Part shown: in pieces, positions 1 through 10,882 of the stretch
How the letters are laid out: each line of letters opens with the position of its first letter
How positions within the stretch are numbered: the first letter of the stretch is position 1
Assembly: GCF_030272615.1 (NCBI RefSeq)
Contig: NC_081414.1
Span: 341,732,717 to 341,796,716, forward strand
Origin: Cryptomeria japonica
Taxonomy: Eukaryota > Streptophyta > Pinopsida > Cupressales > Cupressaceae
Direction: 5' to 3'
Length of the DNA: 64,000 nt
Position numbers and translations under genes: made by a program
The notes under the pieces: generated by a model
Told to the model about the DNA's origin: nothing
Database searches by the model: none
What the model saw: the letters and a program-made list of their open reading frames with translations, nothing else

Positions 1-1607
1 CCCTTTAGGTCCTTAAGCATGTCCATAATCTGAGTAAGCTCATCTTTCTTGGGAACCCTGGTATTGTACAACTTTGGATCATCTCTCTTAGCAACCTTCC
101 AAGCAACTTTCCTGTTAATCTCAATGGTAGTAGCTATCTTGAATACATTCTATAAAGTATCAGGTCTATGAGATAAAATCTCATAATGGGTTTTATTGTC
201 AAAAGCACTCAAATAAAAGTTAATTAGAAATGAATCCATAGGTCTGACATCTCTGGGTATTCTATTTAATACTTTATTAAATCTTTTATTAAACTCAACT
301 ACTAATTCATTTTGATTCTTCTTTATACTTGTCAATTCATGGGATGCAAATGAAGGATCATTGTGATCTCCAAATTCTTCCAAGAATAATGTTACAAATT
401 ATTGCCATCTACCAATACATCCATCAGGAAGGCTTCTATACCATTCTCCTGCATCTTCTGTCAAAGATTGAACAAACAACTTCATGAATACATCCTCATG
501 AGGAACCTCAAATTCTTCTATGATCTTTTTTACATTAACTACATGATTTTCTGCTAAGTCAATTCCATTTCCTGAGAATTTGGGGATAGCTGATCTTAAA
601 TCATTAGTGATCTGGTTTGGATAACCAACAATGCCAGTGAAATCCAATTGTCTTTATCTTTCAATGATCATAGGTCGTCTACCACCCTAATTGTTGTTTT
701 GATTGTTCATATTTCCTCTATTGAATCCACTATTTCTGCCATAATTACCATTGTTCCCATTATTTCCATTATTACCTCCATTACCATTATTGTTGTTTCT
801 ATCTCCACCATTACCATTTCCATAAATGTCATTATTACCTCTATTATTTCCATTGTTTTGGTTGTTGCCATACCTATTACTTCCTCTATTATTATTTATA
901 TTGTTACCTCTATTTGTGTTACTCCAGCTTCCATCATTTTATCCATTTCCATTTCTTCCTCCATTATCCTGCTTGTTTCTTTGCCTTTCTTCACTTTGAT
1001 CCCTATGCACATCCCTCCATCTTCTACCTCCATTTGATAACGGATTATCAAATGTTACAAAAGGTTATTCTATTCTTCTCATATGGGGGGGACTATATAT
1101 AGGAGTTGATGCCTTACCTCCCTCACCTTTACTTTTGTCTTCTATCGCTTCTGACCTAGGCAATTGAATTGTAAATCTTTGTAACCTTAGTTTTTGCAAT
1201 ATCCAATCTAGTTGTCTCCTAAGAGCCTTTGCCATTTTGGATTCATCTCCATTTAGGTCAACCATTTTAAGTATGATTTCATCCCATTTCTTTTCCTCCT
1301 ATTCCTCAGCAGTTAGGGTTTCATCATGGCCACCATTATTATCTTTTGTATTTAATGCATAGAAAGGATTTTCCTCCAGATTTTCCAATTTATCACCAGA
1401 TGAAGAGCCATTCTCTCTACTAGGAAACTTCTTATAACCCCCAAATGCCATACTTGGTGTCAGTTTCTTTCCTTTGTACCTTTTCTTTGAACTCAACTGA
1501 ACAAGATTATCTTGTTCCTTATGCAGAGACCTTCTCCCTTGCATCAATTTTATTGATAAATGCCTAGGGGTTTCTCTTACTTTCTCAAAATACCAACTAT
1601 TATTCAC
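1..1607 (-). pseudogene. Decayed Ty3-gypsy gag, cut by window edge
   Basis: Read on the minus strand, one frame carries recognisable gag from about 1607 to the window edge, broken only by in-frame stops (near 1299, 1064, 399 and 150). The order is a charged N-terminal region, an Asn/Gly-rich tract (about 1010-690), then a retrotransposon gag core (about 640-150). The core shows motifs such as GYPNQI, IPKFSGN, LFVQSL and EWYRSLPD, which match the Retrotrans_gag pattern of an aliphatic/Trp-rich segment followed by W-x-LP. A basic region follows (KVAWKVAKRDD). Gag would form the particle that packages the element RNA. The primer-site-like sequence and LTR edge at 1731-1752 lie just upstream on the same strand, as expected. 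Pol would lie to the left, outside the window. Because the frame is kept while stops accumulate, decay has been mainly by substitution. Family assignment is good at superfamily level only. Confidence 0.8.
690..1010 (-). repeat. Asn/Gly-rich low-complexity tract in gag
   Basis: On the minus strand this stretch reads as runs of NN, GNN and GNG with scattered R, Y and D. On the plus strand it is a run of att/acc/cat-type triplets. It sits inside the gag frame, N-terminal to the gag core, so it is probably a translated disordered linker rather than a random microsatellite. An apparently open plus-strand frame over it is only its shadow. Confidence 0.75.
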
Positions 1608-1730
1608 GTATTAAAATGTAGAGTTGCCACCTCCTAAGAGGAAGAATATCTTTTATTGATATTCTAGGATCTTTCCTCCAGTAGAGTCTAGAACAAACCA
1701 CCAAAGACTCTGAATACTTCTTAAGACAAC

Positions 1731-1750
1731 TCCCTAGTAGAGTCGCCAAT
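1731..1750 (-). other. Putative primer-binding site of the gypsy element
   Basis: The minus strand reads ATTGGCGACTCTACTAGGGA immediately after an LTR-like end (ACCAACA). TTGGCGACTC-type sequences next to a CA terminus are common primer sites in plant Ty3-gypsy elements. The position is right: just upstream of the gag frame. The tRNA species was not established. Confidence 0.6.
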
Positions 1751-1751
1751 T

Positions 1752-2746
1752 TGTTGGTGCCCAAAACCACAGATTGGGAAATGAAAGACTTTCCTAATCC
1801 TTAGTTAACCCAATCATCCTTGGCCAATGAACAAGGATGGTCAAAGACCAAATCCCTCTGCAATTTAGGCTCCACTAAACCTAGGTGGGTGTACCTTACA
1901 CTCTTAAGCATAAAAGAGGTTTATTTTAAGTGAATTTAAATTGTGAGAATTAGCAATTGCAGGGATGGAAAAATATTTTCTTGCAATTATGCTACCAGAA
2001 GTGCTTTTTATTGAATGCCTTTAAAATTGATAAAGTAAGTGTGAATATAGTTATGTTATGTAAAAGATTATTGTTAAGACTTTAAGCCATTATGAAAAAG
2101 AGCATTACTAATCGAAATTCGAAGATTTCTTTATTTGATAAGGACTTAATGCATAAAAACTTATTCAACAAAGATTAATAACAGACCAGTGCCTTTATCT
2201 GACCATTAATGAATAAATTTGTGGACAAGAATCACTATCAACTCAAGAAACAATTATAACACCATCACTGTGAAAGTTTCATTATGTGTTGCATGAACAA
2301 TAAAAACCCAATTTAACACTCAATACAACATCATGTGATGGCACATCACATCAAATCTACTAGATTTATCAAGAGGACATATGATTCCATCAAACACAAA
2401 ATTACACATAACAGTCTGAAGATAAAAGCACGAAATCTTGTATATTAACTTCTAGAATAAGAATGTACACAAAAAATACACTTACAAATACTCCAATATA
2501 TTCTATTTGCACCAAATAAAATCCTCATTCCTATTACACTTTTTCAAAAACATAATACTTGTAGCCCAGCCAGTGGTAGAATAATGTCTCTCTCTATATG
2601 ACATAAAAGTGACTCACTACATATATGTGAGCCAAAGGATTCAAGTGAAAGGACACACCCTTACATTTTGTTAAACTAGACTTAACTATAACCTAATACC
2701 TAACTGCCTAATTGCCAAACATAAAACAAAATTACAAACTAAGAAG
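1752..2746 (-). repeat. Probable 5' LTR of the gypsy element plus undefined sequence
   Basis: The plus strand begins TGTTGGTGCCC at 1752, which is the CA end of a minus-strand LTR placed next to the primer site. The outer boundary was not found, because the matching 3' LTR lies outside the window. No coding sequence is visible here. The DNA is AT-rich, with no tandem repeat noticed. Part of it may instead belong to the 3' flank of the next element, whose ORF ends at 2747. Confidence 0.45.
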
Positions 2747-5549
2747 TCAATTTTGGTCATCCCATAATGTGTTACATTTTTGAATATGTTCCAAATACTT
2801 GTTGTCTTGGTGAGTGCTCATGTTGAATACAGTATCCCTGATAGCAATCTCCATGGTAACCATTCTCTCCATATGCTCACATGTCTCCTTCATATCCAAA
2901 ACATCTGCCTGGGAAACATTAAGGGATGTGTTGAGTACATTTTGGAATTCTGCAATCCAAACCCCTTTGTCCTTTAAGTGCTCTGCCTCATCCACAATAT
3001 CTGGTATACCATATCTGACAATATCTTTACAATCAGTAAATTCTTGCTTGATGTCCACACCGAATGCCTTATGCTTGTTCAAACTTCTCTGGATCTTTTC
3101 AAAAAATTTCTCCTCGACACTCTTCTCTTTCAACAATGCCTTCAGGTTCTCAAAAATTCCTTCATGAGAAGACATATTATACTGAGTCTTCTGACAATTG
3201 GTCCAAAATTCTTTGAGAACTTCCAACAAATGCTCAAACATGTTGGTCAACAAAACACAAGCAGCATCCACCCTGGCAATCCTAATTTGCCTTCTCAGTT
3301 TTATATTTTCTTTCATTTGGTCCTCATATTTCATTTTCCATTTCATACCAATATCAGTTATCTGTGGTACTTCATGACCACGACTTCTTAACAAGTCTTA
3401 ATATAATTTTTTTTATTTCTGACCCTCTTTTAACACCCATTGCATTTGGGCTTTATTTAGTTTTGTAATGTCAATCCCTAAGTCAGCAGTGACAATTGGA
3501 TTAACCTCTCCTGCTTTTAGTCTCATCATATGCCCAAATGCTTTATCTACATCTATAATCTTGGGGCTTTTATTTGGGGGGTATAGGGCCCAAAGCAACA
3601 TTTCCTCTTCATTTGGATCATATCTTGACCCAATACAAATGTCATCAACTCCCTTTATGTCTAATTTTACATCTTTCCTATTTGAGTGCAACAAACTGTC
3701 AAAAATGAAAGAGGCACTTAAATCCCATCCTGGGAACAGAATGATGCCTGCCTCACTAAGAAGTTGCCTCCCTCTCTCTAGTGTCATTGTAGCCACCTCT
3801 GCATTGATGTCCTCCTTCAATCTTTTTATCATCTCTACTTCATTCTCAGGGGTGACATTTGGGATGCTCTCCCTCAATCTTTTTCCTTTGTAGTGGTACC
3901 AGAAGGACTTAAACTCCTTAGACTGTACAAAAACTTCATCTGCAACAAATGCTACATGTTCTTCCATTCTCACATGTTGGTGTTGAGTCTCACCATAGCC
4001 TGCTTCTGGCTCTCTGCCATTTCATCTAGTTTAGGTGCATGGAGAGTAGAGAGCTACATTCTCATCAAACTCTCAGAGTCTCCTTCTTATTTTAGTTCTT
4101 GAAGCCTCTGCTTCTACTCTTCCAATTTTTTGTTCAACTCCTCTAGGATTGTATCAACCTCACCCCGCCCCTTGTTCCTAAATATATCATCTACCTCCAT
4201 GGGTATGTACAAATATTCTCCCAAGTTTTGGCTCTTCCTGCAATGGTTAATATATCCTTCTGGATCATAATTTGTCTGATCTTAGTGTCCATACAGATTG
4301 TACTCCTCTACCAGCTTCTTTTCAATCATTTCGTATTACTTGGTAGACACAATGGTGAAATATCCAAAATGTAAAGTGCCAGGCATGAATACCTGCTTGT
4401 GTGCACCACTTAAAAGATTTGCATTTGACATGCTAAGCTTCCTAACAATCTCTAGATATGAAATTATGTTAGGTAGTAATGTAGGCAACATGAATGGAAC
4501 ACCTTCAAACCCATAAACCTTGAAAAATGTGAAATTCTGGCATACAAACCAGTCACCCCAATTGTGGTTAACCCTAGTGTCTCCAAAAGCATGGGTTCTC
4601 AAGAATATTTTAATCTCCTATGAGATAGACCCCTCACATTCTATCCCAAACAATCTATACAAGGGCTTGACGAAGTATTCTTCAAACAACACATAGTGTG
4701 ATTTGTCGAATCTCGAGTCCCACAGGGCTACCCATAGTTGAATTGGTTGGTCTTTTCCCTCTTTGTCTCTGGAGGCTACCCTTAACTCTTCAGGCCACAG
4801 ACTTTGCATCTTCCCATGAAATAAAACCATATGCATTAGAAGTGAATAAAATTTAAAGGTGGGGTTTGGCTCTATTTATAGACTCAAAAACCCTCCATGC
4901 AGCGTCTCTGCCAAGTAGGTTGCATAATCAAATGGCCTTGACTCATGCATTTGAATGTCCATAGCCAACACCAATGGGCCTATTCTTGTAACATCAAGAA
5001 CTTCCTCCCTGTAGACCTATCCACATCCCAATATGTGTACTGCAAGTATTGTCTAGATAGGGTAATCTCAAAAGGAGGACCCTCCTGCTATGTGAGTCAT
5101 CCCTTCTCCTTTTTGTGAATTGCCAACTTCCATGTTGTGTGAGTGGTGTCCATTTGGGTATATTCTTCTTCCAGTTTTGTGAAGGATAAGGGCATGTAGG
5201 GTTCATAAGACATGCCGAAAACCTCCTGAATAGACCCGACAGATATCCAGATGAGTGGAACCCCATTTGGAAATTGGATGCATCTTTTTTCTTTTTTGTA
5301 TTTCCTTGTGAGCAATTCCAAGAATCTAAGTTTCTAAAACACATTTGGCACCACCAATCTGCCTAAATTTGTCATCCAAGGGTTTGACAATGGCATCTCC
5401 TTGTTCTTTCTGAGGTAGTGATACAAAAACTGTTCGTGGTCCCTTTTGGTTGTCCATATATCCCCAACCCCTTTGTACTTATCTTCCAATTGATCCTTGG
5501 GTGGCAAATTTTTTTTTGACCTCCTCGACCTAGCACTAGATGACTCCAT
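2747..5549 (-). pseudogene. Decayed long ORF of unknown family, probably transposon-borne
   Basis: The minus strand holds a chain of coding-like blocks, in order 5549-5334, 5321-5097, 4836-4618, 4602-4336, 3973-3413 and 3394-2747. Joined conceptually they would give roughly 900 residues. Blocks 1-2, 3-4 and 5-6 each share a frame, with stops between them. Frameshifts fall near 5.0 kb and 4.1-4.3 kb. The N-terminus is Ser/Arg/Lys-rich (MESSSARSRRSKK). A globular middle with many aromatic residues follows. The last 200 residues are charged and predicted by eye to be helical (KLRRQIRIARVDAA, EKFFEKIQRSLNK). I recognise no catalytic motif, zinc knuckle or polymerase. The layout (small basic N-terminus, globular part, coiled coil) resembles ORF2 at 14130-17437 in the nested element, so it may be the accessory ORF of another non-autonomous retroelement. 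That relation is inference from layout only. Confidence 0.5.
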
Positions 5550-6506
5550 CTAGTCAATCATATCCTAGTTCAACTTTCACTTCTACATACCCTCCATAGA
5601 CTTCACCTTTTTTGAATTAGTTGACTATGTATCTGAAATATCTATGGCCTTTCTCTTTTCTTGTGAACCAGACACCTCCATGATTAAGTGCTTGAATTCT
5701 CAATTACCAATGCTTCCTGTCTACAACTTCAATGTTAATGGTTGAAGTGACTGTGAAAAATTCCTAGCACAAGAACTCTTTCTTTATGCTAGATATGCAA
5801 CGGCTAGGATCTGTAACGATAAAAAACTCATCAATTTTGCTTTGTGTAGATCAAATCCTCCTGATTGTGAGCATTAAATAATGGTTGTTGCATCAGACAT
5901 TCTATTGGCTAATTGGTGTAACCCCACTCGATAATTTAATTATTTGGTGCCATGTGTTCCTTCAATTACCTTTTTGTCTTTGTGATCGGTAGAGGTTATT
6001 CCAATCAATGCATCTGATCTTGCTCTGATGGTTTCACTTTTTTCCTTGAGGCTTGACTTATCCCGATGGATCCACCTTTCACTTTTATTAGTTAGCATTT
6101 CTTTATGTTACATCAAGGTATGTCTCTCTAATGAAACCTCCTTCTGTTTATTTCTCTAGTCGCTCCATCGGCCTTCGGAATGAAATTACTTTACAATTCA
6201 TTTGGTGGGCCCATGACATCTAACCTTCTCTTTGATTGGCATAACTTTGACCGATTACTTTTTTGGGTGTCGGAGTAGCGTATTTCCCTTACCTTTGATA
6301 GTTATAGTCTCCCTGATAGGTCCGCCCTTTGTGGTGTTCTGCCCATCGGGCTTCGGCATAACTTTAACAATGTTTCTTCGGTAGCGTAAGCTATCCCGAT
6401 GAGTCTTTTGTGCCTTACTCTCCTTATCAGGCTACTTTGGTCTATCAATGTAGGCTCTCCTTATGTAGTTGACTTAAATTGTGATGAGTTTGTCTTCCTC
6501 ATCGGC

Positions 6507-6557
6507 CATCGGGATGACCCAAAATGCATCTCCTTGACAATGTATGTTATCCCGATG
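6507..6557. repeat. Imperfect inverted repeat (CATCGGGATGAC arm)
   Basis: The left arm CATCGGGATGAC at 6507-6518 pairs with GTTATCCCGATG at 6546-6557, 11 of 12 positions, across a 27-nt loop. Confidence 0.7.
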
Positions 6558-6588
6558 AGTCTTGTTTCCTTTCTTTCTTGGTACCGCT

Positions 6589-6613
6589 TTATCAGAGAAA
6601 GTCTCTCTGATAA
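6589..6613. repeat. Perfect inverted repeat (TTATCAGAGA arm)
   Basis: TTATCAGAGA at 6589-6598 and TCTCTGATAA at 6604-6613 are perfect reverse complements with a 5-nt loop. It is the second of four neighbouring hairpins that all contain GATAA or TTATC. Confidence 0.8.
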
Positions 6614-6634
6614 GGTCATCATCTCCACTTAGTC

Positions 6635-6682
6635 CATTGGGTATCGAGGTAACATTAATTAGGACCTCCTGATAACCCAATG
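6635..6682. repeat. Long imperfect inverted repeat (CATTGGGTATC arm)
   Basis: CATTGGGTATCGAGGT at 6635-6650 pairs with ACCTCCTGATAACCCAATG at 6664-6682, with small bulges and a loop of about 13 nt. It is third in the hairpin cluster. Confidence 0.7.
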
Positions 6683-6711
6683 TCACCACTACGAATAGAT
6701 CACCTCACGAA

Positions 6712-6736
6712 TTATCGGCAAGAGTTCTGCCGATAA
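6712..6736. repeat. Perfect inverted repeat (TTATCGGCA arm)
   Basis: TTATCGGCA at 6712-6720 and TGCCGATAA at 6728-6736 are perfect reverse complements around a 7-nt loop. Confidence 0.8.
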
Positions 6737-7309
6737 CCCCATCGAGTATCAGGATAACATTTTCTCCTCCTTGTCGATAGTGTATGTTACTTTGATGACT
6801 TCGACTTCATTGCCATAACTTGCCCCAATGGATCTCCACTTAGTCACACTTTTTCCTACCACTCTCACCTTAGGAAACAACATTGGCATGAGTTACTCCA
6901 ATCAACCTACTCCTTTCTCCTTGGGGCGATCTCATCAGGATGACTTATGCCGATAAGCAAAATTTTGCAGTTTTTGCAAAAGAAGGCACTCCTTATGGAT
7001 GTTACTTTTAACAATCATACTGAAGGGTTTCTCCCACACCATTTACCTCTTTGAACATGCTCATAACCTTTCTCTATGTTGACCTTCCACAAATTATTCT
7101 TGCAATGAGACTAATGGTGAAGATGAGGATTTCCATAATGCCATCATACTCAACACTTCCCTTGAATATGCCCAAGTGATACCCTTTTATGAAGACACTG
7201 CAACACATCACTTGCACATACAATCCAACAATAAGTGCTCCTATGATGAAACTATATGCAAAAGCATCCATATATAGCAAAAAAATATTTAATAAAATAT
7301 GTACTAACA

Positions 7310-8650
7310 GAATCATCTCTTTTGATATAGCATTTACTTCCAAAAATTCTGAAATACTGAATAGTAGGTGTATGTCCAAACCATAGTTCATAAGGGGTCT
7401 TACTGGTTTCACCTTTGATGTGAACTCTATTTAATGTGTAGACTGTCATACTCACTGCTTCTCTCCAGTAGATATGAGGCAATTTGGCTTCCATCATCAT
7501 AGATCTAGTTGCATCCAAAAAGTTTATGTTCTTCCTTTCAACTACTCCATTTTGCTGAGTCCTAGGTGCAGATAGTTGTCTCCTAATTCCATGTGTCTCA
7601 CAATAACTGTTAAATTCATGAGAATTGAATTCACTGCCATAATTTTATCTTAGACATTTAATTTTCAATCCAGTTTTTGTTTCAACCTTTGCTTTAAAGA
7701 TCTTGAATTTCTAAAAAGCTTCATACTTCTCGCTCAAATAAGTCACCCACATCACTCTAGTATAGTCATCAATAATCAGCATGAAATACCTATCACCTTG
7801 AAAGCTTCTAGTCCTTGTTGGACCACATAAGTCAGTGTGAATCAAATCAAGTACATCATCAGATTTATCATGTATGCTACTAAAAGAACTCTTGACTTTC
7901 TTACCCAATTGACATTCGTTACATACCAGATTATGAGGCTTCATAATCTTAGGTATATTTCTAATTGCCTTAGTTGAACTGATCTTAACAATGCAATCAA
8001 AATTAACATGACACAGCCTCTTATTCCATAGCCAACTCTCATCATTATGAGCAATCAAACATGTCTTATTACCATTGTTCAAGTGAAAAATATTACTTCC
8101 TGTTTGAATACCGGTTGCAATTTCCAAACCAGTCTTGCTAATGATTTTGCATTTTCTATCTTTAAACTAAAGTTGAAAACCCTTATCAACTAATTGACCA
8201 ACACTCAAAAGATTATGTTGTAAACCTTCTACATAATAGAAATTATCAGCATTATGCTTGCCATCCAAAGAAATAATACCTCTACCTTTGATCATACATG
8301 CCTTGTCATCTCCAAATATGACTTGACCACCATTGTATTCTTGCAAGGACAAAAATTTCCCTTTATCTCCATTCATATGATGTGAGCATCCACTATCAAT
8401 TACCCATTCATCCTTATCTTCAAATTTTGCTGCTAGGGCCTTCTCTTCATTTTTAATAGCCGATTCTGGTTCATCTTCCTTCAAAGCATAGAACACCCAT
8501 TCCTTACCATTGTCGGATACACTAGTAGAGTCTTCTGCGGGTTCATCTCCAGAGTCATCAGTTACTCCTTCCTCATCTGCTATGTAGCAATGTTTGTTTT
8601 TCCTAAATCTATATCTATTCTGGTTAGGCTTAAAATATTTCTTCTCTTTC
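7310..8650 (-). pseudogene. Copia-1 protease and integrase (decayed, truncated)
   Basis: From high to low coordinates, an acidic linker leads to the aspartic protease motif DSGCSHHM (about 8400-8370), then GDDKACMIKGRG. The integrase zinc-binding region follows (LCHVNFDC, CNECQLGK; about 8020-7900), then the catalytic core with IHTDLCGP and later NGVVERKN. Protease would cleave the polyprotein; integrase would insert the cDNA. Stops occur at 8167 (QFKDRK context, so CAG to TAG is likely) and 7711. The second catalytic Asp context, normally SDxxGEF, is replaced by a stop and NYGSEF. Three bases are missing, in frame, before QQNGVV relative to copia-2. The reading ends at KRDDS, where the element is cut. 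It cannot encode working enzymes. Confidence 0.85.
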
Positions 8651-9466
8651 CTCAAACCTTGCATTCCTTCCAGGACATCTAGATGCAAAATGACCAATCT
8701 TATTACATGCAAAACATTTAAAAGATGCTTTTCCTTCATACTTACTTCCAATTGGCCCTTTAGGTAGTCTTCTAGCAAATAAGGCTTCAAGTTTCTCAAG
8801 CTCTTCATCTTCTTTCCTCATGTCTTCTAGTTCTTTTGCATATAGGGCTCTCCAATCACTCTTGCTGGTAGATGTTGATGATGATGTATGAAAAGAAGGT
8901 TCAGACTTTACAACTCCAAAAGATCCAAATTCTTCAAGCTCAAAAGCAGATAATTTCCCAATCAGAATGTCTCTATCGACTAAAGTGTTGGTCATTGCTC
9001 TTAACTCATTAATAGCAGTTGCCTTCATCTTGTAAGTCAGTGGAAGGGCTCTCAAGACTTTGGAAACTATTTCATCTTAACTTATAAATCCTCCACAACA
9101 TTGAATTCCCATAACAATCTCATTTACTCTTTCCATAAACACAGCAATTCTTTCATTATCTTCCATTTTCAAGTTTTCATACCTTACTCGATAACCATCA
9201 AGTTTAGCAATTTTGACAGTAGGGTCACCTTCATTCAGAGTTTGCAATTTATCCCACAAAACCTTAGCCGATTTTTTATCAGTCAATCCCATAATTTGTT
9301 GATCATTAAGTACACAAAAGAGGGCTTCTCTAGCTCTGCAATCATTTTCAATATTCTTATCCAGGTCTACAGGAGCAGGATTGCCAAATGCCAGATCATA
9401 AGGTGTATATCCTTTCTCAGTGATTTCCCAAATATCCTTGCCAAGACATCTAAGATGAGTCTCCAT
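8630..9466 (-). pseudogene. Copia-1 gag with CCHC zinc knuckle
   Basis: The start METHLRCLGKDIWEI at 9466 is shared with copia-2 at 44772. The N-terminal half carries the copia gag core (AREALFCVLND, SAKVLWDKLQTLNEGD, MERVNEIVMGIQCCGG). A stop at 9077 lies in the same frame as the continuation at 9055. A zinc knuckle CFACNKIGHFASRC (about 8715-8675) matches C-x2-C-x4-H-x4-C and would bind RNA during packaging. A frameshift near 8640-8700 then separates gag from the protease frame. The copy is nearly complete in length but interrupted. Confidence 0.85.
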
Positions 9467-9621
9467 TCAAATTTTCCAACTCATTCAAATTTTCCATATA
9501 CCATAATTTGTTCCATCAAGCTTAGGGATTTCTCTTCTAAAAATAGTTGTCAGTGGATTAGTTGTGTTAATTTCCATAGGATCTACCTCGAGCAGTTAAG
9601 CTTCTGCAAAAGAGGACCAAA

Positions 9622-9633
9622 GATCTGATACCA
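9622..9633 (-). other. Primer-binding site, tRNA-iMet type (copia-1)
   Basis: The minus strand reads TGGTATCAGATC directly downstream of the LTR end CCTAACA. The canonical plant copia sequence is TGGTATCAGAGC, complementary to the 3' end of initiator Met-tRNA. The last two bases differ here. Confidence 0.8.
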
Positions 9634-9635
9634 AT

Positions 9636-10882
9636 TGTTAGGATAACCGGTGAACAACTAAGAGGGGGGAGTGAATCAGTTGTTAACAAATTATAACTTT
9701 TAATCCATAATACAACCTTAAAAAAATCAAGTACCGGTAAAGAACAGATAGATGCCAGTAGGAACAGATACCGGTAAATAATACAACTTAATAATTAACC
9801 AGATAATCAATGCAAAGCAACCATACTACATAACACCATGATTTGTACATGGAAAACCCGAAAAGGGAAAAACCACAGTGGGAAACCTACCCACAGTCAG
9901 ATGATACTTTTGCAAAAAGTATGTGTTACAAGAGGGTCCTACACTTGCAGGAAGGCACATTGCCTAGAGCGTAATTCTCATTAAAAAAGAGTCTCACTGA
10001 CTACAGAGAGGCTACAACCTTCTCAAGATAAATGGAAAACAATCCAATAGAGTGAACTATTGGAAATAGCAGCTACCATGCTTGATTACAGTCCCGGTTA
10101 AGCTCACTATCGGAGGACTAAATCCTCTTCTAAATCCAATTCGATCACTAATGATCGATCAACTCCTCTATGTGAATGATATTACAATATTCGCACATTA
10201 CATTCCTTGACCATGACCTTTCCAATAACCATGATACTTTACAAAGAGTTTCTACCTCTTATTTATACAAACCCTAAGGCCTAAACTAATTAGGTCGGCC
10301 ACCTAAAGATATTACAATAATATCATTACATAATTTTATTTACAATGATATCCCATGTTGACTTAAGACCAAAAAAATAAAAACAAATCCATGAAACATC
10401 TCGAATCATCCAAGTAACATGTAGAGTACACACTAGCATGATATCGGTCCATAACCTAGATAGGTACCAAACCTATTCTAGGTCCACCATGTCAAAGAAA
10501 AGTCTTCAAGAATTTGAAGCCCGATTAAAGAATATCTTCAGCATCCAGAAGTTGATGAAGAAGTTGCACCAACACCAATTATGCATCCTGTCACAATACC
10601 TCAGTGAAATCTATGTCGATAAAGCCTTAAACTAGTGTCGATAAGGGTTTACTGGAGTGTATGATACCATCTAATTACCAAGAATATAACTTATGAAATC
10701 CAATATACTTCATTGATCCAAACATGCTAGAAGTGTCAACAGATAATCTCTTCTACCGATAACACTAGATCTTCTACCGGTAACCAAAACTTGTCTGACG
10801 GTAACCATCCATATAAACTAGTGTTAACATCAATGACAAAACATCAATGAAACACATAATCAATTCATTCATGATGCCAACA
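9636..10882 (-). repeat. 5' LTR of copia-1 (1,247 bp)
   Basis: On the plus strand it runs from TGTTAGGATAACC to GATGCCAACA, so the minus-strand LTR starts TGTTGGCATC and ends CCTAACA. It aligns over its full length with the copia-2 3' LTR at 39075-40311. It holds a G-rich tract near the R-U5 end (9659-9670), a TATA-like site at 10261-10267, ACCGGT and CCGATAAC words in U3, and a 16-bp near-palindrome at 10824-10839. Confidence 0.88.
10261..10267 (-). promoter_or_regulatory. TATA-like element in copia-1 LTR
   Basis: The minus strand reads GTATAAATAAGAGG next to AAACCCTAA on the plus strand. The same block lies at the equivalent place in copia-2 (39670-39676). The position inside the LTR fits a U3 promoter. 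Confidence 0.5.

Larger units (their letters stand above)
5550..7309. other. Non-coding stretch with CCGATGAG/TTATC motifs and hairpins
   Basis: No supportable gene is seen. The stretch lies upstream of the decayed minus-strand ORF and ends at the breakpoint of copia-1. Between about 6058 and 6960 the words TATCCCGATGAG, CATCGGG and GATAAC recur many times in both orientations and form the hairpins listed separately. It may be the LTR or leader of the element carrying the 2747-5549 ORF, but no paired LTR was found. A 112-residue frame at 7074-7412 is partly copia integrase read out of frame and partly unknown. Confidence 0.5.
7310..10882 (-). mobile_element. Copia-1: 5'-complete, 3'-truncated Ty1-copia element
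   Basis: The minus strand shows, in transcription order, a complete LTR (10882-9636), a tRNA-iMet primer site, gag, protease and integrase. Close similarity to copia-2 (39075-45470) ends abruptly at 7309/7310, inside the integrase C-terminal region just after KRDDS. RT, RNase H and the 3' LTR are therefore missing. The upper end interrupts the RNase H domain of the LINE (10883-11441), so copia-1 inserted into the LINE. The 3' truncation removed whatever LINE sequence lay on the other side. Confidence 0.88.

Noticed and set aside
648-1037. 129-codon plus-strand Ile/Ser-rich frame
   Set aside because: It is the complement of the Asn/Gly-rich gag tract; the gag frame on the minus strand explains it.
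7074-7412. 112-codon hydrophobic minus-strand frame
   Set aside because: Crosses the copia-1 breakpoint and reads integrase out of frame; the remainder is unrecognised.
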